Below the pieces are notes generated by a model. The model saw only the letters and a program-made list of their open reading frames with translations. It searched no databases and was not told where the DNA came from. Below, piece by piece: positions 1 to 12,014 of a DNA stretch of 64,000 bases. Numbering within the stretch: the first letter of the stretch is position 1; each line of letters begins with the position of its first letter. The DNA is from Steromphala cineraria (Eukaryota > Mollusca > Gastropoda > Trochida > Trochidae): NCBI GenBank assembly GCA_916613615.1, contig OU744720.1, positions 69,766,471 through 69,830,470 on the forward strand. The letters are read 5' to 3'. Made by a program: the position numbers and the translations under genes.

Positions 1-273
1 TTTAAACTAAATGGAGCAGTAATAATTTAAATATATAACGTAAAGTTCAGCCATGAGATTCATTTTTTTTACAAAAATGAATTAAAGGTGTTCACAAAAA
101 AATGGCCGCCAATGGATTTTATGTGAAGTCTCATACTTTGTCCTCTTACTATGGGTGATTGGATTGTGTTATGAGATCGTTGACACTGTCAATATGATAC
201 ATTTAGCATTTACTTACAATTATCAGTGAAATATTTAAAATGTAAAATTATCAAAAAACGTGCTACTGCCCCT
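1..273 (+). mobile_element. MITE-A copy, truncated by the window edge
   Basis: This is the right-hand part of a non-autonomous element also present at 6399-6753 and, reversed, at 39209-39535. Shared landmarks are the ATGGCCGCCAATGGATTTTATGTGA stretch near 102 and the terminal ACGTGCTACTGCCCCT followed by TTAA at 274-277. The left terminus lies outside the window. There is no coding capacity. The family is defined here only by comparing copies within the window. Confidence 0.8.
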
Positions 274-277
274 TTAA

Positions 278-2289
278 ATGATGATCCCACCAATCCAATC
301 CAACATTTGCACTTCATTATACAAGCCATTTGACAGATTTCAGCCAATGAAAACACTTATCGCATCGAAAGGATGTTTGTAGTAACCGGAACTATGACTT
401 TTGAACAGCGTCTGATTGCACAACTAAATTAAGTTTCATCGAATCAGATTTCTCCGTTTATAGCCAACAAGCTCGATTATGGTAAAAGATGTTCAAGATG
501 AACAATGCATTGCTCATTCCATTCAGCAACTAGTTATAGAACGCAACGTCGTTTAGTATTCTCCATTTATTAGTCGTCCGATGTTGACATTGCTGTTAAA
601 TAACTCCACAAAATAACTACACTTTCCACAAAATAATTACACTTTCTGTTAATACATCACGTGCTGACTGACTGTGTGACGTCATTATCGTTATGCATTA
701 CGTCACAATGTCATGATAAATGAAAGTTGTCTTAGTTTTCTCGTCACTACCGTTCTAATGCAGTACCAAAACATTTATGTTAGGAAAGTTTTATCATGAA
801 AGTTTTCTTAATATGTAGCAGTGTTTAAAATATAGCCTGTCCACCAGTCCTTGACTGGCTACTTTTTGCAAGGACTGGTTACTTTTTGGTCAGGACTGGT
901 AACTTTTCAATGTTTTTCTTTTTTTCCCCTTAGAAATTTACCAATAATTTTTCAGGACAGGCTAAGTTTCCAATCTATTTTATACACTGTATGTAGGCTT
1001 TGTAAGTTTTTAAATGGAAAACTAGTGAGGATTATCATTTACAGTGTTGGTGAACCTTTTGATCCTGTTATCAAGTGTGGAGTTGATAGCACTCTTACTC
1101 TACTTATGCTTGGGTCCGTTACAACTTTTTACATTTTCTTTGAATGTTTGAGCAATTTCAATTTCATAAACTGCATTGCTTACATGTCTAATTTAATTTA
1201 CTTAATTGGTGACTCTGTGGCTCCTTCTTAAACCTCTTTGCCAAAAGCAGAAGACATAGAATGCTGAGATGTTTTGTAGAGACTCCCTAGGTAATGAGGA
1301 TGCTAAAATGCTCATTTGTTGACCCTAAAACAACATTGAATATGAAGCCTGATGAGCTTCATTTCTTAAGCACAACTGAGTATTAGACTTTGAAAAATGT
1401 CAAATAGTTGAAGTGAACTATCAATGTGTATTAGTTAAAGATTATTATCTCGTGACGACACTGGTGTTATTGACATCCCTATTGAAACAGTTATTGTAAA
1501 TTTTTGACGAAAAGGATTAACTCATACGATTTTGGTATACATTTGTCAATGTTAATTGAGCATGACTTGTTTTCAGTATTTGCGACTTTGAAGGGAAATT
1601 GTGGTCTACCTAGTCACTTTTGACCAAAAGGTTGATGCTAGAGTTTGACCAGTTGGCTTGAGAAGCATATGGAATTATCAATATTACCACTACCAATTAC
1701 GGCTTTCATAATTCAGGATAATGTAACTCGTTGTTTACATTAAAACGACACAATTTTATGATTTTGTATATACAAATCTGAATGAAATGTTTCCATCTAA
1801 AGTGTTAGATATGGGTTTATGATTTCATACGACAATTTCTACTACCGCATTGTCTTCTTTCTTATCAGACAACTTTTGCTGCTGAAATAAGTCGGGGTGC
1901 TTAACTTATTTCTTTATGTATATATTAATGTCAAGAACTTCTTTTGAACATTTCTCTTAAATTTACGTACCGAAACTCCGAAAGGTTTACTTCACAAAAC
2001 AAGGCTTCCCGTAATCACATAAATGCCCCTGTTCATGTTTGCAAAAAAACACTAATAGACATCTGTCTAGTTTATAGCATGTCTCTGATGTACTTGACAA
2101 TGTAATTGGGATTTTGGGCTGCACAGGTATTCCTGAAGACCTCTTGTAAATTGTAAACAGTTCTGCTAACGTACGTTAAAAAACTATTTAAGCTAAAAAG
2201 TGGTTGATTGAAAAAGTTAAGTTTATGTTAAACAACTGAGTGTTAAAACTTTAATCTGTTCGCAACAAACAGTTGTAGGCTTGCTTACT
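278..2289. other. Gene-free interval with one short repeat cluster
   Basis: I see no gene with exon-like structure. The only open frame of note (851-1231) begins inside a short tandem repeat, shows no recognisable motif and has atypical composition. A stretch near 1390-2050 shows weak direct similarity to 5860-6130, for example the shared GTCAAATAGTTGAA and CCCCTGTT. This suggests an old dispersed repeat. Nothing else was identified. Confidence 0.5.
833..964. repeat. Three 21-22 bp tandem units bounded by a 10-bp inverted repeat
   Basis: Three consecutive units of the form AGGACTGGTTACTTTTTG occupy about 848-912. The block is enclosed by TAGCCTGTCC at 833-842 and its exact reverse complement GGACAGGCTA at 955-964. 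The 132 bp unit may be a tiny terminal-repeat element or a chance pairing. No target duplication was recognised. Confidence 0.6.
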
Positions 2290-2645
2290 GCGTAAAAACC
2301 AGTAAATGAGGTGTGGGGACACAGCTATGTGACTAAAGGTCACCAAAGATATACATGGCAATCATTACTAGTCAAGAAGTCTGTAAACAAGGTTTAGTAT
2401 TTCAGGGTCTTATACTTCTGAAGTAGAAGACAGAAATAGGCGTAGCCCCTTCGACTCTTATTAGCGGTCAGGATCACCAAAACTGTGAATTACGATCCTC
2501 ATTTGTCAAGGAGCATGTACACAAGATTTAAGGGAAAGAGACAGTGGTTTTGGAGAAGAAGCCGAAAATCCTCATTGTTTAGCGGACGGACAACGGACGC
2601 CGGATATGCAATTTCATTAGTCCATCGGGCCTTTAAGTGTAGGAT
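2290..2645 (+). repeat. Diverged copy of repeat family C (CACTAGTCAAGGAG array family)
   Basis: It carries the same ordered landmarks as the arrays at 22.3 kb and 53.6 kb: a GGTCACCAAAG box, ACTAGTCAAGAAGTCTGTAAAC, a CTTCTGAAGTAGAAGAC-like box, then a CGGACGGACAACGGACGCC stretch and a terminal CATCGGGCCTTTAA. About one and a half units are present. It is non-coding; open frames across it follow the repeat. Confidence 0.65.
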
Positions 2646-2661
2646 CAAAACCAAGCCAGAG

Positions 2662-2763
2662 GTGTTGTTGATAATGTAAGCCCGCGGCAGAGGGAAATTG
2701 GAAAGGGCCGACAGGCCCGCCCCAATTTCCCGAGGCTGAGGGCTTACATTATCAAACAACACC
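2662..2763. repeat. Near-perfect 102 bp hairpin (foldback)
   Basis: GTGTTGTTGATAATGTAAGCCC at the left edge pairs with GGGCTTACATTATCAAACAACAC at the right edge. The inner arms AGGGAAATTGG and CCAATTTCCC also pair around a GGGCC-GACAG-GGCCC-like tip. The arms are GC-richer than the surroundings. The hairpin follows directly on the family C copy, so it could be a structured end of that repeat or a separate foldback. Confidence 0.85.
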
Positions 2764-3014
2764 GAGGGCGAGGGTTTGATCTAACTTATGAACCGAGATA
2801 AACCGTAGTAACAAAATTATTTCAATATTAAGTATAAAAATTGATTCATTGATTTTTACTGGTAGGGAATCACCATGAGCAAACGGAGAGCACATCCGCG
2901 CCCTGCACGTGCTTTGCGCTCGCTACCCAAGCCGTGAACGTAAACGCGCTATCTGCCTCGTGAAGTTCACATGATTGTCACTGTGGAAAATACATCATTG
3001 TTCTCTTGGGCCTT

Positions 3015-3088
3015 TATAGCCTAGTTGTCAAAGGCGCCAGTTTAGTAAGCGAGTGGTGCAGAGTTCGAAACCAGGCATGCGAACATTA
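3015..3088 (+). repeat. tRNA-like segment, probable SINE head relic
   Basis: A box-A-like stretch (CCTAGTTGTCAAAGGCGC) and a box-B-like stretch (GAGTTCGAAACCAGG) lie at tRNA-like spacing, as in pol III promoters of tRNA-derived SINEs. A full cloverleaf was not evident, so this is not called a functional tRNA. Confidence 0.4.
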
Positions 3089-3216
3089 TATTTGTGATTT
3101 GTCAAAATTGTGATATTTTGTGATGGTATTTATTCAAAGAAGGACTTTGAAACAAAGTATTTCAAAACGTGTATAATCCCTATCAAAATAAATTTCCGAT
3201 AAATTCTACAGTAAGC

Positions 3217-3264
3217 CCCGGGCTTTCCTTGAGAAAGCCCTGGGCATTCTTGGAGAATGCCCGG
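3217..3264. repeat. Two adjacent GC-rich stem-loops
   Basis: GGGCTTTC (3220-3227) pairs with GAAAGCCC (3233-3240). GGGCATTCT (3242-3250) pairs with AGAATGCCC (3254-3262). The two perfect stems have loops of 5 and 3 bases and are separated by one base. The outer CCCGGG/CCCGG stretches could extend the pairing. Confidence 0.8.
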
Positions 3265-3404
3265 CAAAGAGGTTTATCCGGTAAAAGAAGAACCTAATAG
3301 AACAATAGAGTGACGTAACTGGAGGTTTATAAGGTCTCATAAGCTGAAACAAAAATATTTAAAAAGCACTTTGATAACCAAATACCAAATTCCCTCTTTA
3401 TAAT

Positions 3405-3733
3405 ATTCTCTCCCCAAAGAGCCAGATCAAGTCATGTTGATTTAGCCTCTGTTATATTACGACGAGTTTGTGGGATAGAATGGGAGATGCCTGATTTGGC
3501 GCAATCAAAATTAGTTGTGCAATCAGCGATTTTGGCTACTGAAACAAGGCAAAGGCATTGTGATATGAACCACCCTTTCCATGCGAGAAGCCTTGTCATT
3601 TGATAAAGAAATTCAAATTTATTGTGATGAAAGTTTCTTCCGCCAGGGGAAACTGCCGGAACCCACGGATTTCGGCGTAATAGAACAGAGGCTAAATCAA
3701 CATGACTCTGATTTGCCTCTGTGGGGAGAGAAT
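3405..3733. mobile_element. MITE-B, about 330 bp with long terminal inverted repeats
   Basis: The left end ATTCTCTCCCCAAAGAGCC and the right end TGTGGGGAGAGAAT are inverted. The pairing continues inward through the CATGTTGATTTAGCCTCTGTT / AACAGAGGCTAAATCAACATG stretch and then TATTACG / CGTAATA. A second copy with the same termini lies at 63287-63644 and an isolated end lies near 42905. A 61-codon frame inside (3581-3766) is not a gene: it runs through the terminal repeat. Confidence 0.8.
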
Positions 3734-6394
3734 GTCTTTATAAAAACCTTCAAATTTAATCATTAGTTTGTAGTGAAATTGGTAATAAATAGATTAAATG
3801 TAGCTTAACGAAACAATGTGTAAAAAGAAAATCCACAAGTTCGAACTGTTTCTTGCAAGAGGGATTTAGTTATTTAGGTTATCTCAACTAATGCCTAGTT
3901 AAGAATTTTGTATGAACTAAGTTTAATTGTAAATTTATTTTCAATTTAAGGCCTAAAGATACGCAACTTTTAAAAGATTTTACTTTACAATGATTAGTGT
4001 TGTTTAGATATTTTTAAGGTCATGCTTTGGAGTGTGCTTAAGAAAGCTATGTCTGTATATTACAAAGATTATTCATAAATAGGCTGTGTCCAACAAAGGG
4101 CGACTTGTCCTTTTTAGATTTTTGTTACTAGGTGGTTTGAATATTCTCTGGTAATTAATACGATTTGAAGTCGAAATAAAATATAAATTACAATTCCAGG
4201 AGCCTCATGTTATGGCAATGGTTTAAAGCAGTTTAAATTTTCCCAAATAACTAGACCGATATCTAAAGTATGTCTCATAGGTTTGCTATTGGCGAAAATC
4301 TCATTATTCATTTCGTCTTTTTCTGACCTTAAATTTCTATAGGCTTGATTCCTTTAGGATTCTCAAATCCGAGGCTCAAGGGAACGGACAGTGTCGCTAT
4401 ACATCTTAACTAGACAGTGTGAAATTAGATTTTGTTAGAGTTCATAGACTACATAATTGTGTTTAGTAGGAAACTAACATAAGTCCCTGTTGATATATGT
4501 TATATCAAGCATACTGGTTGAGTCAAGGATATCCATAATCTTGAGATAAACCAGTACTCAAATGCATTTAACCCTTTTGATATTTTGATATATGATACTT
4601 TTGATAATGTTTTCTATCCAATTCTTAGTAATTAAATACAAAGTTGTAAAACAATTGAACTGTGGTTGGCCGAACACGATTTGTTCAAGTCTTTCAATGA
4701 TACTTTTTTCCAAACAAAGAGACATAGAGATAAATAGGCAGGGAATTTGACACAAGGAGTTTAATTTTGTGATAATTTGTCATTTAAGAAGAAGAAGAAA
4801 CGTTTTGAATTGAATCAATAAAATAACCTGAATAAACATAATGTGTATCCATGTTTCTTCTTTTAGATATTGTATCCAGACTTCTTAAATACAATGCAGT
4901 TTTTATTTAAAGATGTTCACCTTGAGTGTTACAAATTTAGATATGAGGGACTATAGTTTTTCTTCCTTATATTTTGTGAAAATATAAGACTTTCAAGCGC
5001 GTATAAATCACAATGATACCAAATCTTACAAAATTTAAAGCTTAAGTTTGTGTTCAAGAAAGCTGATGGCATTTAATCAATGCCTCTACATCGTCCCTTG
5101 AATGTCAAGAATGTTATGGGGTTTTTTTGAATGACAGAAGCAATTTGAAAGAGGAAGTTTAAACAGCGTTACTCAAATCAATACTGAATTATTTTTTTAT
5201 TAGAATTGAGAAACAAAATCTTCAGAAAACTGCTAGATGTTATTTGAGTTTTCGAGTCATTATATGTCTAAAATAGTTTACTTGGAATAAGTTTCTTATG
5301 AATGCGTAACAAAAATAGAGATTTGTAATATTAGGAATGATTACTATTAGAGAAAGAAATATAAAATAAAAACAGAATCTAATTACATTAAACCCATACC
5401 TTTCAGAAGTTGATCTTTTGATTTCCAACTACAATTGACTTAGCAACAGATTCTTAAATAATGGAAATTTTTACAAATGTGTGTTCTCGTTGGCTAAATG
5501 TCACCAGGGAAATTAACATGTTCATGTCAAGAACATGTTTCTATACAGGGATGAGTATTCTCTCGTTAATTTCATTTACTCATATAAGTTAAGAAAATAC
5601 ACTTAGACACAGACTGCTCACAAGACATTATGTATTATTATGTATGATTTAAACTATATTTTTGTTTTGTGACAAAATAAATCCATAGACCAAAACTTTC
5701 AATGATTCCTACTTCAGATGAATTTTATGAGTCAAATGCTATTTATTCAGGCAATCATTAGATTTCAAGAAATTGAAATGTAAAATGATTGATAGTTATG
5801 ATCCACAAGATTTTATGTCACACGATATTTCAAGATAAGAATGAGATTAAATTTCAAAACTTATGAACTGTGTCAAATAGTTGAAATAAATTATTAAAAG
5901 GTATCGATTATATCAAGATTATCTCCTGAAAAAGAGCTTTAATGCAATTTATTAGCTACATATTTTTATAGCTCAGAGTCATAAATTGAATATGGTCGGT
6001 ACAATTTGAGAAAATTATCAATGTCAATAACGCTTTCAAATTTATTCTTTAAAGGTTTTTTTCAATTCATTTAATGAAACCAATTTTCAAAGAAGTTCCC
6101 CTGTTTACAAATGATTTCAGTACTTACATGTATATTGGATGATGATAATACACAAAGAATTTCATCACATTTAAAATTTTGTTTTGATTATTTAGTACTC
6201 AGCTAAGAAACACACGAACAAATTAAAAGACACACGGAAGAGTAAGATTAATTCCCTGCGTTTTAAAGTAATCATTAACTTCGAGAAATAAGAAATCAAA
6301 GCCTCATGGATCATAGATTGTCCCTGTTTGTGTGCAATAAGGTTCAATTAGCTGCTCTTTTCTTCGACAACCTTCTGATGGACATTTGTCTACT
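3734..6394. other. Gene-free interval with dispersed direct repeats
   Basis: No coding region or RNA gene is supported. Positions 4335-4560 are directly repeated, diverged, at 7355-7600. Both contain GTGTCGCTATACATCT, CTAGACAGTGTGAAATTAGAT and GTTTAGTAGG in the same order. A small perfect palindrome, AACATGTTC...GAACATGTT, lies near 5515. The rest is AT-rich and featureless to my reading. Confidence 0.5.
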
Positions 6395-6398
6395 TTAA

Positions 6399-6753
6399 AG
6401 GGCAGTAGCGCGTTTTTAGGGGGAATATAAGGTGATGTCAGGAAAATGAAAATAAATGGTTCCAATTGAAAGACAATGTATTTATACTATATGAAGTAGT
6501 AATAATGCAAATATATAACATAAAGTTTAGTCATGTGATTTCTTTTTCTTACACAAAATTAATTAAAGGTGTTAAAAAAAAATGGCCGCCAATGGATTTT
6601 ATGTGAATCATCATACTTTGTCCTCTAACTATAGGTAATTAGCTTGTGTAATGAGAATGTTGACACTGTCAATATATACATTTAGCATTAACTTATAATT
6701 ATAAGTGAAATATTTAAAATATAAAATTATCAAAAAAACGTGCTACTGCCCCT
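6399..6753 (+). mobile_element. MITE-A, complete copy with TTAA flanks
   Basis: The left terminus AGGGCAGTAGCGCGTTTTTAG and the right terminus AACGTGCTACTGCCCCT are inverted, and each is preceded or followed by TTAA (6395-6398 and 6754-6757). The interior includes AATGGCCGCCAATGG and has no open frame of significance. TTAA target choice is typical of piggyBac-like and Kolobok-like transposons, so one of those may mobilise it. This is inferred from the target site only. Confidence 0.85.
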
Positions 6754-6757
6754 TTAA

Positions 6758-8445
6758 AGCATGACTTTGATATTTCTTTATAATTGACCAAACATTGGAA
6801 TGTTGGGCAGCCACGAATGTATTTTTGACGACAAAGCATATGTTCAGACTAGTCCTGCTCAACGTTTATGTTTATATTAAGCAACTCAGTGAAATAACTT
6901 ACATGTATAAGATACAAGCAATTGTAAGCTTAATATCTGAAGCATTATTGACAAAAACTGAAAAATACAAACATTCAAAAAGAACTAAAACAACAAGAAA
7001 TGAAAGCGCTGGCTTTGACATACTGTATAACAACAAAACACAACTATATGTTTAATCATTAAATTGTAATAAATTGGATTATAAACAAATATAATAAAGC
7101 TTTAGAAAACAATGTGAAGACACAGGAAGATTAAGTAATTTCTTACATTGAAAATGTACTTGTCCATAGTAGACATCCTTTATTAAAGGATGTCCCATTT
7201 TAGGCACGATTTTAAGTTGAGATGCAAATGCCATTTTCGGTTTAAAGAACTTGTAGTTGTTGTCAATATACTAAATACATATTCAAGGTACAATTCACAA
7301 GATTCTCTTTGTGGACGTCTTGTTAATTCAATTGGTCCTTTTCTAATTGTAAGTTTCTTAAGGCTTGGTTCCTATTGGACCTTCCAAACCTAAGGCTTTA
7401 GGGAATGGAGAGTGTCGCTATACATCTAACCTAGACAGTGTGAAATTAGATTTGGGAGCTAATAAGCTTCATAATTGGGTTTAGTAGGTGAGACACTAAA
7501 ATTAGTCTCCTTTGATGTATGCAATGATATATCAAACATGGTGGTTGAGGTAAGGATATCAATACGATAGAGACAAACCAATGTAGTATACAAATTAGCA
7601 GTAATTCATATGATAAATAAAATTTATTCAATATATGTATGGGATACATTTCAGAGAATTCAAGATAAACACTGTAGGTGGTTGAGAACAGTATCTACAT
7701 GTACAATGATGTTTTAAACATCAAGCAAAAAGGTAATTTAGGCAGTAAATTTGCACAAACTGTCCTCTTTTAATCATTTCTAATTTTACGAGTGGAACAA
7801 ACCTAAAAAATCAAAAGTCATTTAAAGTAGACGTCTGTTCATATGATTTCAAAAGTAAGCGACCATGTTTGACTCAAGTTGATCTATGACATTCCTTCCA
7901 CAATCATGGTACAGTTTTGATACTATTCAAACTACATGTACACTGTCAACCTTTCACCTAAGCTTTTTTGTATGCACTGTCAAACCACAATGTTGCCCTC
8001 TGGGTAACACGCCCACTCCTCCATCCACATTTGTGCCCGTTGCCTAAATATAATTTTATTGACAAAACGTAGTTCACAGAAATGAAGAAATGTAATTTTT
8101 TTCTAAAAACATTTTTTCATAAATTTGCTGTTAACTTATAGATATTTAGTCTTGTCTTAAAGCTTTTAAAAATATATTTGTGAACAGTATGTAACAATGC
8201 ACATTGTTATAATATTCCTTAAGTTCACATGAAATCGTTTCATCCAATTAGCAGCATGAAAACGCAAGACACAACGGTTATTTTGTATAACGTCCACTTT
8301 AGGTTTATTTGAAACCCAATCAGAACGGAGCATATCACTTTATTTGCACAGTCTGATTTATATGGTGATAACCTTGAGTGTAACACAAAATAGATAAGAA
8401 TTATATATGTTTTTACTTTTTTGCTTTAAGTTTAAGTTTAAGTTC
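6758..8445. other. Gene-free interval
   Basis: It contains the second copy (7355-7600) of the direct repeat described at 4335-4560. Short open frames at 6795-7055, 7190-7393 and 7446-7649 show no motifs, no splice context and no similarity to anything I recognise. They are regarded as chance. Confidence 0.5.
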
Positions 8446-8578
8446 ATATTTGCAACTTTTCACTGATAATTATACTAAATGTATTGATTTGATAGTCGAT
8501 AGGAGTTTCATTTTTGTGTGAACAGCTTAAATGCAATTTGTGTAAGAAAAAGGAATCGCATGCCTGAAGTTAACATTA

Positions 8579-10065
8579 CACTAAACCCCAAAAGAAACTA
8601 TCCATTTTTAGAATTCAAATATATTCTTAATTTACTTTAGCTAAATGTTAAGTTTTGTGGAAACAGGTCGCCAAAACGTAACATTGCAGTTGTTCATCTC
8701 AGAAATTGATTAGGTACCTGATTTTCATGACTTTTGTTGAAAACTGAGAACACGTTTTTCTTTGATCATTGTTTCGCACATTCATTATTGAAAGTGGGTT
8801 AGCAAGCGATCAATTCACATGTGAGCCAGGTCATATAAAACCAATTTTTAAATGCCTAGATTGACCCCAGAACAGCAGGGCAGGGCCTTGGGTATGAAGG
8901 ACATGGGTGCTTCAAATGTTCTTATTGCAAGAACATTCGGCTCTCATCGTAAAACCATCGAAAATTTGTTATAGGGACACGGGAACAACATTAGATAGAT
9001 CGTGTACAGGTAGACCATGTGTGACGTCACGTCGGGAAGACCGATACTTAAGAACTCTCAATCTCCGAATTCGATTCCTGGCAGTTGCAGAATCGGCGTC
9101 TACGGCTCTCGGGAGGGTGCTTAGTCAATCAACCGTCAGAAGGAGGTTAAGAGCAGCAGGGATTCGGGCCCGTCGACCTTATTGTGGCCCAACGTTGACA
9201 CGTCAACATCGACATAACCGATCAATCTGGACAAGACGTGTACGAAGGTGGCAGCTTCGTGATTGGCAAAATGTTATGTTCACCGATGAAAGTAGGTTTT
9301 GTTTATATAAGCATGATGGCAGAGCCAGCGTTTATCGCCGTCAGGGTGAAAGAAACGCTCCAAATTGTGTTGCAGAGGTTCAGGCACACGGTCGGGGAAG
9401 TGTGATGGTTTGGGAATGACATGACTACGCAAAGATACATTGATCAAGTTCTTCGTCCTGTTATGTTGCCATTTCTTCAGAATCACCCGGGAACTTTGTT
9501 TCAACATGATAACGCGCCTGCACATTCAGCAAGAGCAGTGTCAACATCCCTGGACAACAATAACGTCAACGTCTTGCCGTGGCCGTCACGCTCTCCTGAT
9601 CTCTCTCCAATTGAACACATGTGGGACTGCCTAGGGAGGCGAATCAGGAATAGAGCAAACCATCCAGTCAACCTGAGGCAGCTGGAACAAGCCCTACAGG
9701 ATGAATGGGGGAACTTCCCTAACGCCACCGTCAGACGTCTCAAGACATCATTGAGACGTCGAGTGTTTGCATAACAGTTGAAGGTGGACATACGAAGTAT
9801 TGATGACTATGGACTCCATATTCCATAAATGCATAAACATATGATCAGAAACTTCGATTTCTAAAAAATGGAAATTAACATTTCACACCAGTGTTAATAA
9901 AACGTTTCCTGGCTGTAAGATAAACGAGTTATTGCAAAACAAATGAAGTTAGATGATGTCCAAATGATTCAGTATTAGATAAAATGTTGTTAGGATAGAA
10001 AACCGTGTTTTGTTATTTTTTAAGGAAAATTTGAATGAGTGGATAGTTTCTTTTGGGGTTTAGTG
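8579..10065 (+). mobile_element. Tc1-like transposon, 1,487 bp
   Basis: The termini are a 26-bp perfect inverted repeat, CACTAAACCCCAAAAGAAAC continuing TATCCA, at both ends. TA lies immediately outside on both sides (8577-8578 and 10066-10067), the target duplication of the Tc1/mariner superfamily. Length and single transposase are normal for Tc1 elements. The transposase is broken, so this copy is non-autonomous, but its termini are intact. Confidence 0.95.
8852..9774 (+). pseudogene. Tc1-family transposase (DD34E), broken
   Basis: The protein would cut and join element ends as a DDE transposase. The likely start ATG at 8852 gives MPRLTPEQQGRALGMKDMGA and a helix-turn-helix. That frame stops near 8975, and the next frame resumes with RDTGTTLDR and GRPCV. 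The catalytic domain shows Asp in MFTDESRF, Asp in QHDNAPAH and Glu in SPDLSPIEHMWD; 34 residues separate the second Asp from the Glu, giving DD34E. At about 9415 the reading MVW is followed by a stop, and the frame resumes with QRYIDQVLRPVML. Relatives have about twenty further residues there, so a small deletion is inferred. The C-terminal stop is at 9774. Two defects make it a pseudogene. Confidence 0.93.
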
Positions 10066-12014
10066 TATATATTTGATTTTGTTACTGCTTTATTTGGGAT
10101 AAATACATCATCTTTCGATTGGAACCATTTATTTTCATTTTCCTGACATCACCTTATATTTCCCCTAAAAACGTGCTACTGTCCCTCTTAAATCAATATG
10201 TTACAAAATCTCACAGGATTAAATCTTGAGGTTGTCACCAAGAAGATTTATATCATTTTATGGACGCCTCGAAGTTGTCCATTATTCGAATATTCTGGTC
10301 TTAACGATAATTGTTCCTATGTATTGCATACCAACGTAGTAAATGTAACCGGAGAGAAAGATTAAAAACTTGTTAACTTATAACAAAATAAATAATTTGC
10401 TTTCCAGAGTGGAAAAGATTTAAGAAATCACTGAAAGTTATCCCCCAGGATTGTGTAAACTGTTTTTCTAAACTGTTACTTTAGCTGAATAAGCATGCTT
10501 CCATAACTTCTAATCAGGATAATCAGATTGTTTGAAATTATCTGAATCGTTGGAGTAACAATAAGTCAAAGGCATAGTTAAACATATGTATTAAACAAAT
10601 TGCGAAATTTACCACCTACGTTTTTTATCTCGTTACAATTGTGTCTGCTCATCACAGACAATTTGGCACCTACTGTCGGGCATGATTCATTATTGATGAT
10701 GCCCTTTTGGTATGAATTTTGAAGCTTTATGCCACTCAGCAAGGGTGAGTGCAGATGATGAATAAGTTCATATCACAAGGCATGACATGAAATAAGTGCT
10801 AGGGATTGAAATTAAAGTTAGTTTTTAACGTTAGCGGATATTTGAAATTCATACATTCCATGTGTTTTCCACAATATGTTTATTCTTGACATGTTATTTC
10901 CTCAGTTCGTAATTGCAAAGAAAATATTTAATTTATACTTCTGAAATTCGTCGCGTCAACAAAGTGTTCTTACGTTGTAGGACACTGAGATACCATTAAT
11001 TTCTAGCAAAGGGCGTCTTTAAGAAAAACAGTCTGTATATATTGAAATGATTTATCAACTTGACAAACCAACGTTTGAATTGATTACATACTTCAATTTA
11101 AGTTTGTCTTTGAGTGTTGATACCTTATAAATACATCGATCCAACCGTTTCATAATATTCTTTCAATATTTTCAGGGGGAACTCAATGTCTCAAGTTCAT
11201 TGTCCTTATTTGAATTGTTTTTTTCAGCAGAGCAGTCTGTTTTCTAGGTCTGACTTATAGCTAATTCATCTCGTAAGGATATTTACTGGTCGTGGTGAAA
11301 TTCTAACCAATCAATTCGTCTTTGACATTATCAGTCGCATTTCTTTAAGCACAAATGAATCGATACAGGTCGTTTGAAGTCGTTGGGCTGTTTTTCAGCA
11401 AAGCTGTCTTATTTCTAGGACTGTCTAATAACTAGTTCGTTCCTCTAGGATTGGTGAAATTCTAACCAATAGAATTCATCTTAGTAACTCGTTTACATCC
11501 AGGTAAGTGTTCCTTACGGCTTTACGAAGATATCTATATTCCTCGAGTTACTGTTGTTAGTCGGAGTTAATATTTTTTGTAAGAATAACCAATGGATAAT
11601 TTGATCATATAATTTTTACGACTTCTCTGATCAGAGTTGTCTCTATTATCTCTTCTTTATGTTTTATCATGTGTACAGCTGGACGTTCTGTAATATCAAA
11701 CACCAAATCTCTTATGTTAATGGGCAACCTAGTCAGTTATAGTGATTTTGTGACATTTTATACATCATTGAAACTTGCCTTGTCAGTAGATCTTGACTTT
11801 ATTTTATGTTGAAAATGAGCTAACAATATGTTAACAAGTGAAATATATATTTAACTAATTCAAATCATATTACAAGTGTTATACTTTGATAAGATTAAAA
11901 CATATTAAAACATTCATATGATGCACACAAGAGCATTGCTAAAAAAGTGTCTGTGTTTATTTCCCCTTTCTCAGCAGTACAAAGCCGCATAAAACATTCC
12001 ATAGGGCTACCTAC

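Larger units (their letters stand above)
8446..10187 (-). mobile_element. MITE-A copy (reverse orientation) split by a Tc1-like insertion
   Basis: The left half (about 8446-8578) contains TTGTGTAAGAAAAAGG...GCATG and the right half (10066-10187) continues TATATTTG...AATACATC...GGAACCATTTATTTTCATTTTCCTGACATCACC...ACGTGCTACTGTCCCTC, ending at TTAA 10188-10191. Read together they match the reversed order in the complete copies. The distal left terminus is lost or too diverged to place. The split lies exactly at the TA target of the Tc1-like element. Confidence 0.75.

Noticed and set aside
851..1231. 126-codon open frame near the left end
   Set aside because: It begins in a tandem repeat, is rich in Phe and Leu from AT-rich sequence, and has no motif, splice context or conserved copy.
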